64,000 nt of DNA from Lachnospiraceae bacterium (GTDB lineage Bacteria > Bacillota > Clostridia > Lachnospirales > Lachnospiraceae), in NCBI GenBank assembly GCA_017450065.1, contig JAFSYI010000004.1:1-64000 (forward strand), written 5' to 3'. Positions 47,070-56,386 of this stretch are shown in pieces. The position numbers were made by a program, and so were the translations under genes. How positions within the stretch are numbered: position 1 is the first letter of the stretch; every line of letters starts with the position of its first letter. A model generated the notes under the pieces. It had not been told where the DNA came from and did no database searches. It worked only from the letters and a program-made list of their open reading frames with translations.

Positions 47070-47209
47070 ATTTACTTCCTTAAGCTTTAGCTTTATTTGG
47101 TTTTAAAATAACATCCTTTAGTGTTTGAATGTGTAACGGTGAATTCCGTTATGAACTGCTCTGATTACGATTTAGATCCGTACTTCTCAGAAATCAATTT
47201 GCGATTGAA

Positions 47210-47238
47210 AATATATCATACAAATTATCACAGTGCAA
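47210..47238 (-). promoter_or_regulatory. promoter of the T7SS operon
   Basis: Minus strand -35 TTGCAC (47233-47238), 17-bp spacer, -10 TATATT (47210-47215). This gives a leader of about 135 nt before essC that includes a AACGG/CCGTT hairpin. The 325-bp stretch 47070-47393 holds no gene; upstream of the promoter (47239-47330) it is A/T-rich, with repeated TTACAA and AAATTG words that could be regulator sites. Confidence 0.6.
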
Positions 47239-47346
47239 TACCAAATTGTAACCTTGTAACATATTTGTAATAATTATACAAATAACCAAATTTCAATTTG
47301 TGCAATATACACTTAAAATATCCAAAAGGATAGCATATCAATTCTT

Positions 47347-47386
47347 ACAAAAAAACCCTTAAAAACATATTGTCTTCAAGGGTTTA
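47347..47386 (-). terminator. terminator of tRNA-Thr
   Basis: Minus strand stem AAACCCTT/AAGGGTTT (47378-47385 with 47353-47360) followed by TTTTTTTG. It lies 8 bp after the tRNA end. Confidence 0.85.
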
Positions 47387-47393
47387 TGTTTAG

Positions 47394-47466
<73 letters not shown>

Positions 47467-47508
47467 AAAATTGACACTTAAACAGTATATCTTTATTTCA
47501 CGATATAG

Positions 47509-48138
47509 TCAACAATTATTTTTCAGAATTATTCTCTTTATCTTTATCTTAAGCCTCTGGATAGCATTATCTGTTGATTTTTCGTCCTTTCCAAGTACTC
47601 TTGCTATCTGCACATAAGACATACCCGTTATATACAGATCAAGAACCTGCTTTTCAAACTGACTCAGGCTTTCCTCTATCTGCTGCTCCAGTATATCTAC
47701 ATTTTCCCTGTCGATTATCATTTCTTCAGGACTCATGCCGCCCTCGGCGCTCAGTGAATCGATCAGATACTTTTCATCCTCGTCTGCATTGTCGGATGTG
47801 TTTTTATAAAGAGAAATATAGTTATTTAAGGGTATGTGCTTCTGTCTTCTTGAAGCCTGAACAGCCGTAAATATCTGTCTGGATATACACAGCTCTGCAA
47901 AGGTATAAAAGCTTGCATCACGTCCTGTATCATAATCCCTTATAGCCTTAAACAGGCCTATCATCCCCTCCTGGATAAGATCATCGTTATCGGCACCGAG
48001 TATATACATGGATCTTGCCTTGTTCTTAACAAGATCTTTGTATTTTTCCATTATATAATCCGTTATATCGGTCTGTCCTTCCCTGAGCCTTACTATAAGC
48101 TCCACATCAGACAGCTCACTGTATTTGTCAGCTCCCAT
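47509..48138 (-). CDS. sigH: RNA polymerase sigma factor SigH (Spo0H)
   Basis: 209 residues. Region 2 (YTFAELCISRQIFTAVQASRRQKHIPLNN, with GADNDDLIQEGMIGLFKAIRDYD) and region 4 (LSQFEKQVLDLYITGMSYVQIARVLGKDEKSTDNAIQ) match sigma-H. It directs transition-state and early sporulation genes, which suggests a spore-forming lineage or ancestor. The order cysS-mrnC-rlmB-sigH is the conserved firmicute order. It begins 1 bp after the rlmB gene's stop. Confidence 0.95.
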   Translation of the reverse strand: MGADKYSELSDVELIVRLREGQTDITDYIMEKYKDLVKNKARSMYILGADNDDLIQEGMIGLFKAIRDYDTGRDASFYTFAELCISRQIFTAVQASRRQKHIPLNNYISLYKNTSDNADEDEKYLIDSLSAEGGMSPEEMIIDRENVDILEQQIEESLSQFEKQVLDLYITGMSYVQIARVLGKDEKSTDNAIQRLKIKIKRIILKNNC

Positions 48139-48139
48139 A

Positions 48140-48880
48140 CTATCCCATTCTCTGTCTCACGATCTCATATGCCAGTACTCCGGCTGCTACCGACGCATTA
48201 AGCGAATCTATATCCCCTTTCATCGGGATTGATGCAATATAATCGCATTTCTCTCTGACCAGTCTTGACACTCCTTCACCCTCAGCTCCTATAACCATTC
48301 CAATAGGTCCTCTCAGGTTATGCCTGTACATCAACTCGCCGTCCATATCCGCACATACGAACCAGAGACCTTCCTTCTTCAGTTCCTCGATCGTCTTCGC
48401 AATATTGGTTACCTTTGCCACAGGAGTATAGTTAAGCGCTCCTGCAGATGTCCTTGCCACGGTCGCAGTAAGCCCCGCCGCCCTGTTCTTGGGGATTATC
48501 ACTCCATGCGCCCCGCACAGATTGGCGGTTCTTATGATGGCTCCGAGATTATGCGGATCCACTATGTTGTCCAGAAGGAAAATAAACGGATCCTCTCCTT
48601 TCTTCCTTGCATTGTTCATTATCTGCTCAACATCCGCATACTCGTATGCGGCAGACCGGGCTATAACGCCCTGATGGTGGCCCGTAGTGCTAAGCTGGTC
48701 AAGCCGCTCCTTATTGACATACTTTATCTGTATATCTTTCTTTCTCGCTTCACGTTTGATCGTGGATACAGGCCCGTCCTGGCATCCGTCAAGTATATAC
48801 AGCTTATCTATAGGCTTGCCTGCCCTCAATGCCTCTGTTACGGCATTTCTTCCTTCTATAAAAGTTTCCTCGTAAGACAT
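48140..48880 (-). CDS. rlmB: 23S rRNA (guanosine-2'-O-)-methyltransferase RlmB
   Basis: 246 residues from the ATG at 48880 (MSYEETFIEGRNAV), which has AAGGGA upstream; a longer frame upstream lacks a site. N-terminal substrate-binding domain (GRNAVTEALRAGKPIDKLYI) and SpoU knot with FLLDNIVDPHNLGAIIRTA, MVIGAEGEGVSRLV and SLNASVAAGVLAYEI. It methylates a ribose in the 23S peptidyl transferase region (G2251 in E. coli). Confidence 0.95.
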   Translation of the reverse strand: MSYEETFIEGRNAVTEALRAGKPIDKLYILDGCQDGPVSTIKREARKKDIQIKYVNKERLDQLSTTGHHQGVIARSAAYEYADVEQIMNNARKKGEDPFIFLLDNIVDPHNLGAIIRTANLCGAHGVIIPKNRAAGLTATVARTSAGALNYTPVAKVTNIAKTIEELKKEGLWFVCADMDGELMYRHNLRGPIGMVIGAEGEGVSRLVREKCDYIASIPMKGDIDSLNASVAAGVLAYEIVRQRMG

Positions 48881-48966
48881 ATCATTCCCTTCATTCTGCC
48901 TGCATGGTATTTCCGCGTTCAAAACCGTGTATGCGTATTTCGGCTTTGTTTTTTGTTATTCTTTGT

Positions 48967-49422
48967 TCATTTGGACACAGCTTCCATACCGGTCTTTATG
49001 AGCTCAACCAGTCTGTCAGTCCTGTTGTTCAGATACAGGTACCCGACCAGCGTTTCTATACCTGTTGCTCTTCTGTAATCTCCGACGGATGCATTCTTCG
49101 CTGTGGTAGGAGATTTGGCATTTCTTCCTCTCCGGTAGATTTTCTGCTCTTCTTCCGTGAGGATATCATTATCCATAAACCATGCTGCCATTTTAGACTG
49201 CGAGCCGGCCTTTACTATTTCACTGGTTCTGCGGTGCAGCCTGGAGGCAGGACAGTTGGCAGTCTCAACAACTACCGTTTTTACAACCACATCAAATACG
49301 CTGTCTCCTATAAACGCAAGCGCAAGCGGAGAATAACTGTCTACATTGATATCTTTCAGTTCAAACCGTTCCTTTATGTTATCCAAAATACTGCTTGGGG
49401 ATGCATTTATTCCCTGCTCCAT
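48967..49422 (-). CDS. mrnC: Mini-ribonuclease III
   Basis: 151 residues: an RNase III catalytic domain with no dsRNA-binding domain. Signature LALAFIGDSVFDVVVKTVVV, with SEIVKAGSQSKMAAWF, RRGRNAKSPTTAKNASVGDYRRATGIETLVGYLYL. It matures 23S rRNA. It overlaps the cysS gene by 16 bp and precedes rlmB, as in Bacillus. Confidence 0.96.
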   Translation of the reverse strand: MEQGINASPSSILDNIKERFELKDINVDSYSPLALAFIGDSVFDVVVKTVVVETANCPASRLHRRTSEIVKAGSQSKMAAWFMDNDILTEEEQKIYRRGRNAKSPTTAKNASVGDYRRATGIETLVGYLYLNNRTDRLVELIKTGMEAVSK

Positions 49423-50804
49423 ACAACGCCCTCTCTGGTGTCCTTAATGACAATGCCCCTTCCGGCCAGCTCGGCTCTTATTGCATCCGCTTTCGCAAAG
49501 TCCTTTGCCTTCTTTGCTTCTGCTCTCTCCGCTATCTTCATCTCCACAAAGCTCTTAAGCTCGTCATCCACTGCTTCCTCTTCAACAGGCTTAAGAAGAT
49601 CCAGGGAAAGTACGGTGTCGTAGTCTTCTATTATGCTTCTTTTTGTCGCCCCGCTAAGCTCCGACTTTATCACATCATACAGAAGTGTTAATCCCATGGC
49701 TGTGTTACAGTCATTTCCGACAGCCTGTGCGAACTTTTCGTGCCACTCTTTTAACGCATTCTCATCAACAGACCCGTCATTTTCTATAGCTGCGATCCGG
49801 TTTCTCAGTTTCTTATATGTTGCGGCCGTCTGTTCGAGCGTCTCCCAAGAGAATGTAAGAGGCTTCCTGTAATGTGACTGAAGAACGAACATCCTGTAAG
49901 CCAAAGGATCATAACCCTTTTTCTCAAGGAGTGAAACAGTAAGGAACTCACCCTTGCTCTTACTCATCTTACCGGTCTCATCATTGAGATGATGCACATG
50001 GAACCAGTAATTACACCACTTATGTCCCAGATATGATTCACTCTGTGCAATCTCGTTAGTATGATGCGGAAACATATTATCAACACCGCCACAGTGAAGG
50101 TCAATCTTCTCACCCAAATGCTTCATACTTATGCATGAGCACTCTATATGCCAGCCGGGATAACCCACTCCCCACGGGCTCTCCCATTTAAGAGCCTGAT
50201 CCTCGAATTTACTCTTGGTAAACCAAAGGACGAAATCATTCTTATTACGCTTATTCACATCCTCGGTAACATCATCCCTGACGCCCACCATAAGCTCATC
50301 TTCATTCTGATTTCCGAACACATAGTAATTCTTAAGTTTTGAAGTATCGAAATAGACGTTCTCTCCCGCCTTATATGCGTATCCCTTTTCCAGAAGGCCT
50401 TCTATCATGTTGATAAACTCAGGAATACAGTTAGTGGCAGGCTCAACAACATCAGGGGTCTTTATATTCAGGCTGGCACAGTCTTTAAAAAATGCCTCGG
50501 TGTAAAATGCGGCTATTTCCATTACGGATTTATGTTCACGCTTTGCTCCCTTAAGCATCTTATCTTCACCCGTATCCGCATCAGAAGCCAGATGTCCTAC
50601 ATCGGTTATGTTCATGACACGCTTAACATCATATCCCGAAAACCTTAATATCTTCTCCAGGACATCTTCACATATATAGCTCCTTAAGTTTCCTATATGG
50701 GCAAAATGATATACTGTAGGCCCACACGTATACATCGAAACCTTACCCGGTTCATTGGTCACAAATTCCTCTACATTCTTTGTAAGTGAATTGTAAAGCT
50801 TCAT
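49407..50804 (-). CDS. cysS: cysteinyl-tRNA synthetase
   Basis: 465 residues. Class I motifs YHFAHIGNLRSYICED (HIGH) and DETGKMSKSKGEF (KMSKS); zinc ligands in YTCGPTVY, ECSCISM and the H-C-G-G-V-D-N-M-F-P-H-H segment. It charges tRNA-Cys. It is followed upstream by the palindromic element and cysE, so cysteine synthesis and charging lie together. Confidence 0.97.
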   Translation of the reverse strand: MKLYNSLTKNVEEFVTNEPGKVSMYTCGPTVYHFAHIGNLRSYICEDVLEKILRFSGYDVKRVMNITDVGHLASDADTGEDKMLKGAKREHKSVMEIAAFYTEAFFKDCASLNIKTPDVVEPATNCIPEFINMIEGLLEKGYAYKAGENVYFDTSKLKNYYVFGNQNEDELMVGVRDDVTEDVNKRNKNDFVLWFTKSKFEDQALKWESPWGVGYPGWHIECSCISMKHLGEKIDLHCGGVDNMFPHHTNEIAQSESYLGHKWCNYWFHVHHLNDETGKMSKSKGEFLTVSLLEKKGYDPLAYRMFVLQSHYRKPLTFSWETLEQTAATYKKLRNRIAAIENDGSVDENALKEWHEKFAQAVGNDCNTAMGLTLLYDVIKSELSGATKRSIIEDYDTVLSLDLLKPVEEEAVDDELKSFVEMKIAERAEAKKAKDFAKADAIRAELAGRGIVIKDTREGVVWSRE

Positions 50805-50880
50805 AATATTTTTCTCCTCATTTTTTTATATTTTAAACAGCCATTTATATGCATTTCAGTTCAAATGCTTTTATAAATTC

Positions 50881-51026
50881 TTGTAACTATTCAGAACAGG
50901 CTCAAAATACTTCGTATTTTTCGCTGTTTTGGATTCATCCAATACATAAATTTGTAAAATATGCTGTTTACATGCAAGCATGACACATCATATTTAAAAT
51001 TTATGTGCTGTTCTGAATAGTTACAA
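50881..51026. repeat. 146-bp palindromic element between cysS and cysE
   Basis: Perfect 19-bp terminal inverted repeats (50881-50899 and 51008-51026; core CTGTTCTGAATAGTTACAA). Internal hairpins include AAAATAC-ttc-GTATTTT, TTGGA-ttca-TCCAA, CATGC-aa-GCATG and a pair of CATAAATTT/AAATTTATG arms. No reading frame. The right end matches 8994-9017 exactly over 24 bp. The cysE stop codon (51021-51023) lies within the right arm. It resembles a MITE or a mobile palindromic repeat. Confidence 0.8.
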
Positions 51027-51695
51027 ATTCTTTTCATTCTTCAGCATCCTGAGTTCGCGTTCAAGATCAAGCAGTCTGTTCGTCAGCTCTGAATCAGCAT
51101 GCTGAAGATTCATTATATCTTCCTTTATGGGATCAGGCAGATGAACCTGATCCATGCTCTCACGGGGTATAACTTCATTATCGCGTTTTACGATACGTCC
51201 CGGAACTCCGACAACAGTGCAGTTGGGCGGGACCTCCTCAAGAACCACCGATCCGGCTCCTATCTTAGAGTTCCTTCCGATCGTAAATGACCCAAGTATC
51301 TTTGCTCCGGCGGATATCATAACATTATCCTCTATTGTGGGATGCCTTTTCCCTGTTTCTTTACCGGTACCGCCAAGCGTAACTCCCTGATAAAGAGTTA
51401 CATTATTGCCGATAATGGTTGTCTCACCGATAATAACACCGCTTCCGTGATCAATAAAAAATCCTGTTCCTATTACGGCACCCGGATGTATCTCTATTCC
51501 TGTTTTTCGTACTGCACGCTGTGAAATATATCTGGCAAGAAAATAATGCTTCTTTAAATAAAGCCTGTGTGCTACCCTGTAATGAAGCATTACACGAAAA
51601 CTGGGATAAAGAAATACCTCCAATGACGAATGGATGGCAGGATCCCTCTCTCTTATTATTCTTATTTCTTCTTTAATACTCTTAATAATTCCCAT
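51021..51695 (-). CDS. cysE: serine O-acetyltransferase
   Basis: 224 residues from the ATG at 51695 (MGIIKSIKEEIRIIRERDPA), the usual start in this group; the frame is open back into ispF, and GGAGAG lies 16 bp upstream, farther than ideal. Left-handed beta-helix hexapeptides are clear (IEIHPGAVIGTGFFIDHGSG, TIIGNNVTLYQGVTLGGTGK, KILGSFTIGRNSKIGAGSVV). It acetylates serine for cysteine synthesis. Its last codons E-K-N-L and the stop fall in the right arm of the palindromic element, so the C-terminus has been set by that element. Confidence 0.94.
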   Translation of the reverse strand: MGIIKSIKEEIRIIRERDPAIHSSLEVFLYPSFRVMLHYRVAHRLYLKKHYFLARYISQRAVRKTGIEIHPGAVIGTGFFIDHGSGVIIGETTIIGNNVTLYQGVTLGGTGKETGKRHPTIEDNVMISAGAKILGSFTIGRNSKIGAGSVVLEEVPPNCTVVGVPGRIVKRDNEVIPRESMDQVHLPDPIKEDIMNLQHADSELTNRLLDLERELRMLKNEKNL

Positions 51696-51750
51696 ATTGT
51701 GTTCAGCCGCTCTCTCCGGATCACGCATTATGCCATGCAATAAACAGGTT

Positions 51751-52308
51751 TTATCCTTCTCTGTCTGTTTTTCCGCAACCCGGACAGCCTTCACAACCCA
51801 ACGTATCCCTTAACGGCATATATGAAGCCAGCTCCTTCACAGAGCTTAACATGCATATTGCCTGGGAAGATATTCCCTCAAGATTTCCGGTAAATCCAAG
51901 ACCTTCCTCAGTTGTTGCTTTTATATTTACCTGCGAGATCTCGATTCCAAGCGCATTTGCCACATTCGCACGCATATCATCAATATAAGGCCTCATTTTC
52001 GGCTTCTGTGCTATTATTGTAGCATCTATGTTTTCTATTATGTAATGATTCTCTTCCAGCAGTCCGCCCACGTGTTCAAGAAGGATCATACTGTCCGCTC
52101 CCCTGTATTTCTCATCCGTATCCGGGAAGTGAAGTCCGATATCCCCAAGCGCTGCCGCTCCCAAAAGAGCGTCCATTATGGCATGCAATAGGACATCCGC
52201 ATCCGAATGTCCTAAAAGCCCCTTTTCATAAGGGATCTTAACTCCACCTATTATAAGATCTCTGTCCTCCGCCAGGCGATGGACATCATATCCCATACCA
52301 ACACGCAT
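51751..52308 (-). CDS. ispF: 2-C-methyl-D-erythritol 2,4-cyclodiphosphate synthase
   Basis: 185 residues. Metal-binding [17 protein letters not shown] (D8, H10), [33 protein letters not shown] and [20 protein letters not shown]. It acts in the MEP isoprenoid pathway. Family proteins end near residue 157; here about 28 residues follow, with a Cys-rich end (G-C-E-G-C-P-G-C-G) that is not part of the known fold. Confidence 0.95.
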   Translation of the reverse strand: MRVGMGYDVHRLAEDRDLIIGGVKIPYEKGLLGHSDADVLLHAIMDALLGAAALGDIGLHFPDTDEKYRGADSMILLEHVGGLLEENHYIIENIDATIIAQKPKMRPYIDDMRANVANALGIEISQVNIKATTEEGLGFTGNLEGISSQAICMLSSVKELASYMPLRDTLGCEGCPGCGKTDREG

Positions 52309-52331
52309 ACTTAAAGTCTCCGTAATCTCTG

Positions 52332-53693
52332 TTATTCCTCTTCGGCCTTTGGTTCATCATCTGCAAGGAATAATGACATTTCCTCTACTTCACCGGTCTT
52401 TCCGATCGTAAAGAGCATATTGTATTTTCCTTTCTCATACATCAGCTGCTTTTTACCGCGAAGATAACCTGCCGTAACACCATCTCCGTAAGCTTTCTTA
52501 AGATCGTCTATTGTAGCGCCGAGTCCTATCCCTTCCGCAGTCTTATAATTTCCTGATGTTATATCGATCTGTGAAACAACAAATTCCCCGACTTCATTGG
52601 GATCCAGGTTACTGTAGTACACCGAATAATCCTCGAACTCCTGAACGTATGTCCTGGCTTCGTCCTTTGCATCGGAAATAAGCTTTGCTGCCTTCAGCGC
52701 ATCTTCTCCGCTCAGCCCCATTTCAGATGCTTTATCAACAACCGTACCAAGCGAAATATCTCCGTCAAATCCCGGTATGCCGGGAATGCTTATGATATTC
52801 TTAAGGTCACTTTCCTGCATAAGATCATAAAGATCATAGATGAACGACCCATCCCAGTCAACCTCAGCCATATCATCACTCCAGTAATTCATATGAATCC
52901 TTATTGTTCCGTCATCAAGCCTGGTCAGCGCCGTCAGCGAGAACGGTGCATCTTTCCCGGCTTCCTGCATCATAACCACATACAGGTTGTTATAAAAGAA
53001 TCCGCCGTTGCAAACAACCTCTTTGCATTCCAGCTGTTCATCCAGATAAAGATATTCTTCTCCCGAACTTTTTGACAGCTTTGCAGGATTCTTAAGTTCC
53101 GAATTCTTAAGTCCGAGGTGATCATAAAGAACCGCATCTATATCTTCGGCTGAAATACGTCCGACGATATCGGATGCTCCCTTTTTATCTCTCTCTTCTA
53201 CTCCGAGGCGGCCGATTATGTCGGAATCCCGCTTAAGAACCTCATAAACATCGCAGGCCTCCGGTTTCTCATAAGTACTCAAAAGGAAGCCGTTGGAATC
53301 GGGCGAATTGAAGAGATCGTTAAAATATTCCATATCGTCCGCGCCAAGTACATCATAGGTTGCATTCTCACCGATGTAGGAATTAATCTCCTTCTGACCT
53401 GCTTCTATAATATTTTCAACCTGATCCTCGGTTATAGGTGTACTTATCCACGGATTGTCTGCCCACGCCTCTGTCTTATACCATTCCATGGCTGCGTTGG
53501 TATTATCGATACCCTCCTGAACTGCCGACTGTATATCTCCGATATAAGACTGCATATCGTTAACCGTAGATGAAACGTCCTCGATCGTCCTGGACATATT
53601 TTCAATAGTGCTTGTGTCAAATTCCGCTCCGGAACACGCTGATAATCCAAGACACATGATACCAGTTGATAATAAAATAATTAGCTTTTTCAT
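52332..53693 (-). CDS. lipoprotein of unknown function
   Basis: 453 residues with GGAGG before the start. Signal and lipobox L-S-A-C (Cys about 20), then a heptad-like helical segment ([20 protein letters not shown], about 27-60) and a mixed alpha/beta body. The last 80 residues ([40 protein letters not shown]) resemble small beta-lactamase-inhibitor-like or PepSY-like repeats seen in clostridial lipoproteins, but I cannot name a family. It is 23 bp from ispF and reads from a divergent region shared with tRNA-Met. Confidence 0.75.
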   Translation of the reverse strand: MKKLIILLSTGIMCLGLSACSGAEFDTSTIENMSRTIEDVSSTVNDMQSYIGDIQSAVQEGIDNTNAAMEWYKTEAWADNPWISTPITEDQVENIIEAGQKEINSYIGENATYDVLGADDMEYFNDLFNSPDSNGFLLSTYEKPEACDVYEVLKRDSDIIGRLGVEERDKKGASDIVGRISAEDIDAVLYDHLGLKNSELKNPAKLSKSSGEEYLYLDEQLECKEVVCNGGFFYNNLYVVMMQEAGKDAPFSLTALTRLDDGTIRIHMNYWSDDMAEVDWDGSFIYDLYDLMQESDLKNIISIPGIPGFDGDISLGTVVDKASEMGLSGEDALKAAKLISDAKDEARTYVQEFEDYSVYYSNLDPNEVGEFVVSQIDITSGNYKTAEGIGLGATIDDLKKAYGDGVTAGYLRGKKQLMYEKGKYNMLFTIGKTGEVEEMSLFLADDEPKAEEE

Positions 53694-53711
53694 TCCGGTT
53701 CCTCCATTTTC

Positions 53712-53750
53712 GTCATAAGGCTGTAATGCTTACATAGGTTTTCTTATGAC
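53712..53750 (-). promoter_or_regulatory. hairpin in the leader of the lipoprotein gene
   Basis: Perfect 8-bp inverted repeat GTCATAAG/CTTATGAC (53712-53719 with 53743-53750), ending 19 bp before the lipoprotein start. The left flank TTCGTCATAAGG also occurs at the strong hairpin 8212-8252. It may be a regulator site, a structured leader, or a fragment of the same repeat family. Confidence 0.4.
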
Positions 53751-53850
53751 CTTTTATATTTTATAATCCTCTTTACATCATGAGAAATTAATATGTTATC
53801 ATTATATAACGTAAACTAAATAATTAAAAGTTATAATTTAAATATTTTCC

Positions 53851-53880
53851 TTGACAATATACATATAAGGTTAGTATAAT
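53851..53880 (+). promoter_or_regulatory. promoter of tRNA-Met
   Basis: Plus strand -35 TTGACA (53851-53856), 18-bp spacer, -10 TATAAT (53875-53880), 34 bp before the tRNA. Confidence 0.85.
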
Positions 53881-53914
53881 AGCAAAGCGGGCTGCAAAAG
53901 GCTCCTTAATAAAT

Positions 53915-53988
53915 GGCGAGATGGCTCAACTGGCTAGAGCGTCCGGTTCATACCCGGGAGGTTGAGAGTTCAAGTCTCTCTCTCGCTA
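53915..53988 (+). tRNA. tRNA-Met (CAT), elongator type
   Basis: 74 nt cloverleaf: acceptor GGCGAGA/TCTCGCT (G1-U72 wobble), D arm GGCTCAACTGGCTAGAGC, anticodon loop TTCATAC, T arm GAGAG-TTCAAGT-CTCTC, discriminator A. The paired first position and the D-arm pattern fit elongator tRNA-Met rather than initiator; a tRNA-Ile with modified CAT cannot be fully excluded. CCA is not encoded. Confidence 0.93.
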
Positions 53989-53990
53989 CT

Positions 53991-54026
53991 AAATAAATCC
54001 CCTGAAATTTCAGGGGATTTATTTTT
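53991..54026. terminator. bidirectional terminator between tRNA-Met and rny
   Basis: A perfect 34-bp palindrome (arms 53991-54007 and 54008-54024, centred on TGAAATTTCA) with T-rich ends on both strands. It ends the tRNA transcript and the convergent rny transcript. Confidence 0.9.
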
Positions 54027-54027
54027 G

Positions 54028-55581
54028 TTATTTAGCATAATCAGTAACACGGCTTTCTCTGATCACATTGACCTTGATCTGTCCAGGATATTCCATTTCT
54101 TCCTCAATCTTCTTGGATATATCCCTTGCGAGCAATACCATGTCTGCATCGTTAACCTGCTCAGGAACTACCATTATCCGGACTTCACGTCCCGCCTGAA
54201 TAGCAAAAGATTTATCGACACCCTTAAACGAATTAGTGATGTCTTCAAGCTGTTTTAATCTGTTGGTATATGTTTCCAATGTTTCTCTTCTTGCACCGGG
54301 TCTTGCAGCTGAAATAGTATCTGCCGCCTGAACCAGTACTGCAACAAGAGACTGCGGCTCAACATCCCCGTGATGGGCCTCTACCGCATTGATGATCGTT
54401 GCTGATTCCTTGTATTTTCTACACAGGTCAACACCAAGCTGAATATGTGAGCCTTCCATTTCATGATCCACAGCTTTGCCGATATCATGCAGGAGACCCG
54501 CTCTTTTAGCAAGACGTACATCTACACCGATCTCTGATGCAAGCAGCCCGCTAAGAAGCGAAACCTCTATGGAATGCTTCAGCACATTCTGTCCATAGCT
54601 CGTTCTGAACTTAAGACGTCCGAGAAGTTTAATAAGCTCAGGATGAATGCCATGAACACCTACCTCTAATGTGGCAGCCTCGCCCTCTTCTCTTATCATT
54701 GTCTCAACTTCCTTTTGAGCCTTTTCAACCATCTCCTCTATTCTTGCGGGATGGATACGTCCATCGACGATCAGCTTCTCAAGTGCGATCCTTGCAACTT
54801 CACGTCTTATCGGATCAAAGCCGGACAGAACCACAGCTTCCGGTGTATCATCTATGATAAGATCAACACCGGTCATCGTTTCAAGGGTTCTTATGTTACG
54901 ACCCTCTCGTCCGATGATCCTTCCTTTCATTTCATCATTGGGCAACTGAACAACAGAGATCGTGGTCTCTGCCACATGATCGGCGGCACATCTCTGTATA
55001 GCTCCGACCACGTACTCCTTTGCCTTCTTGTCAGCCTCTTCCTTCGCTCTGTTCTCAAGCTCCTTGACAAGGACGGCTGTTTCATGCTTTACATCATCTT
55101 CAACAGTTTTTAACAGATACTCTTTTGCTTGTTCAGAGGTTAATCCGGAAATCCTTTCCAGTTCCTGTACACGTTGTTCATTAAGCTTGGAAACTTGTTC
55201 CTTCTGCTTTGCAAGCGCTTCTTCCTTCTGTGCGAAGCTGATCTCGCGTTTCTCGATTGCATCAGTTTTCTTGTCAAGATTCTCTTCTTTCTGTTGCACC
55301 CGACGCTCCAACCGCTGTAGCTCTGCCCGTCTTTCCTTGGTCTCTTTCTCAATTTCGTTCTTAGCTCTGATTGATTCCTCTTTTACCTCGAGCAGGCCCT
55401 CACGTTTCTTGGCTTCTGCTGTTTTCAAAGCTTCATCGATTATCTCTCTGGCTTTCTGTTCGGCATTACCAATCTTTTCTTCATCAGCTTTTCTTTTGTT
55501 TTCATATCCGGTTCTGTAGGATACAAAACATCCGATTGCAAGAAGAATTACCGCAATTGCAATTATGATCGCATATTGCAC
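54028..55581 (-). CDS. rny: ribonuclease Y
   Basis: 517 residues. N-terminal membrane anchor ([17 protein letters not shown]), long charged coiled coil (about 25-200), KH domain with [12 protein letters not shown], and HD domain with [10 protein letters not shown] and [10 protein letters not shown]. It is the membrane-bound endonuclease that starts mRNA decay in many firmicutes. Located beside recX-recA as in related genomes. Confidence 0.97.
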   Translation of the reverse strand: MQYAIIIAIAVILLAIGCFVSYRTGYENKRKADEEKIGNAEQKAREIIDEALKTAEAKKREGLLEVKEESIRAKNEIEKETKERRAELQRLERRVQQKEENLDKKTDAIEKREISFAQKEEALAKQKEQVSKLNEQRVQELERISGLTSEQAKEYLLKTVEDDVKHETAVLVKELENRAKEEADKKAKEYVVGAIQRCAADHVAETTISVVQLPNDEMKGRIIGREGRNIRTLETMTGVDLIIDDTPEAVVLSGFDPIRREVARIALEKLIVDGRIHPARIEEMVEKAQKEVETMIREEGEAATLEVGVHGIHPELIKLLGRLKFRTSYGQNVLKHSIEVSLLSGLLASEIGVDVRLAKRAGLLHDIGKAVDHEMEGSHIQLGVDLCRKYKESATIINAVEAHHGDVEPQSLVAVLVQAADTISAARPGARRETLETYTNRLKQLEDITNSFKGVDKSFAIQAGREVRIMVVPEQVNDADMVLLARDISKKIEEEMEYPGQIKVNVIRESRVTDYAK

Positions 55582-55710
55582 AGGGCACCTCCTTATTTAG
55601 TTTTCATTGTACATTATATAGAATACATATAGCTATGAAACATCAGATTTTACCTGATATTCCAATCATATTCTAATCTAAAAAAATACAACATATAAAT
55701 TTTATACTTT

Positions 55711-56340
55711 TTATGATGTTATGTCAAGCAATACTTCATCAAGCAAACGTTCTGTCTTATCAGTTGAAAATCCCTTTGTATACATATATGCCAATATCTT
55801 TTTTCTACCCGCAGGATCAGATGCATCGGTATTTCTGCACTTTTTCATAAGAAGTCTTTTTATAAGTTCTTCCTCACCTTCATCCGCATCCATACCGTAT
55901 TCTTCCTCAAAGGCATAATCTATCGTTTCCGGACTTATACCTTTTCCAAGCAGCTTCATATGTATTTCTTTTCTGCTTCTTTGCTTTATATTACTTCTTA
56001 TATAATTCTGTGCATACCTGCAGTCATCAATATAGCCGTAGCTTTTCACATAACTCACTGCTTTTTCTATGATCTCGTCTGTATACAGTCCGTCTTTAAG
56101 CTTTCTGCGAAGCGCCTTCTCGGTATAATCCCTGCTCTTGAGCAGATTCATGGCACGTAATTTGGCCCGCTTACATACTATGCTCTCATTTATCTCTTCT
56201 ATTTTGCTCTCGTCCAGTTCTGCGGACAGAGCTATTCCCGTTTTATGCAATTCGCCTTTGTACAAAACAAAGGCGAATTCATCATTTAAGAATATCTTAT
56301 ATCTTCCCTTGGTATATTCCTCTACAGCAGTCACTGTCAT
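55711..56340 (-). CDS. recX: RecX family regulator
   Basis: 209 residues. Three-helix repeats typical of RecX: LRAMNLLKSRDYTEKALRRKL, VSYVKSYGYIDDCRYAQNYI, RSRKEIHMKLLGKGISPETID, and KRLLMKKCRNTDASDPAGRKKILAYMYTKGFS. It modulates RecA filaments. It follows recA by 46 bp and is likely on the same SOS-controlled transcript. Confidence 0.9.
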   Translation of the reverse strand: MTVTAVEEYTKGRYKIFLNDEFAFVLYKGELHKTGIALSAELDESKIEEINESIVCKRAKLRAMNLLKSRDYTEKALRRKLKDGLYTDEIIEKAVSYVKSYGYIDDCRYAQNYIRSNIKQRSRKEIHMKLLGKGISPETIDYAFEEEYGMDADEGEEELIKRLLMKKCRNTDASDPAGRKKILAYMYTKGFSTDKTERLLDEVLLDITS

Positions 56341-56386
56341 TTATATTACTCCAATCAAAAACTTCAGCAACAACCAAAGCTTACGT

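Noticed and set aside
50805-51020. T-box or riboswitch leader for cysS/cysE
   Set aside because: No T-box AGGGUGG sequence or specifier loop; the structure is explained by a terminal-inverted-repeat element.
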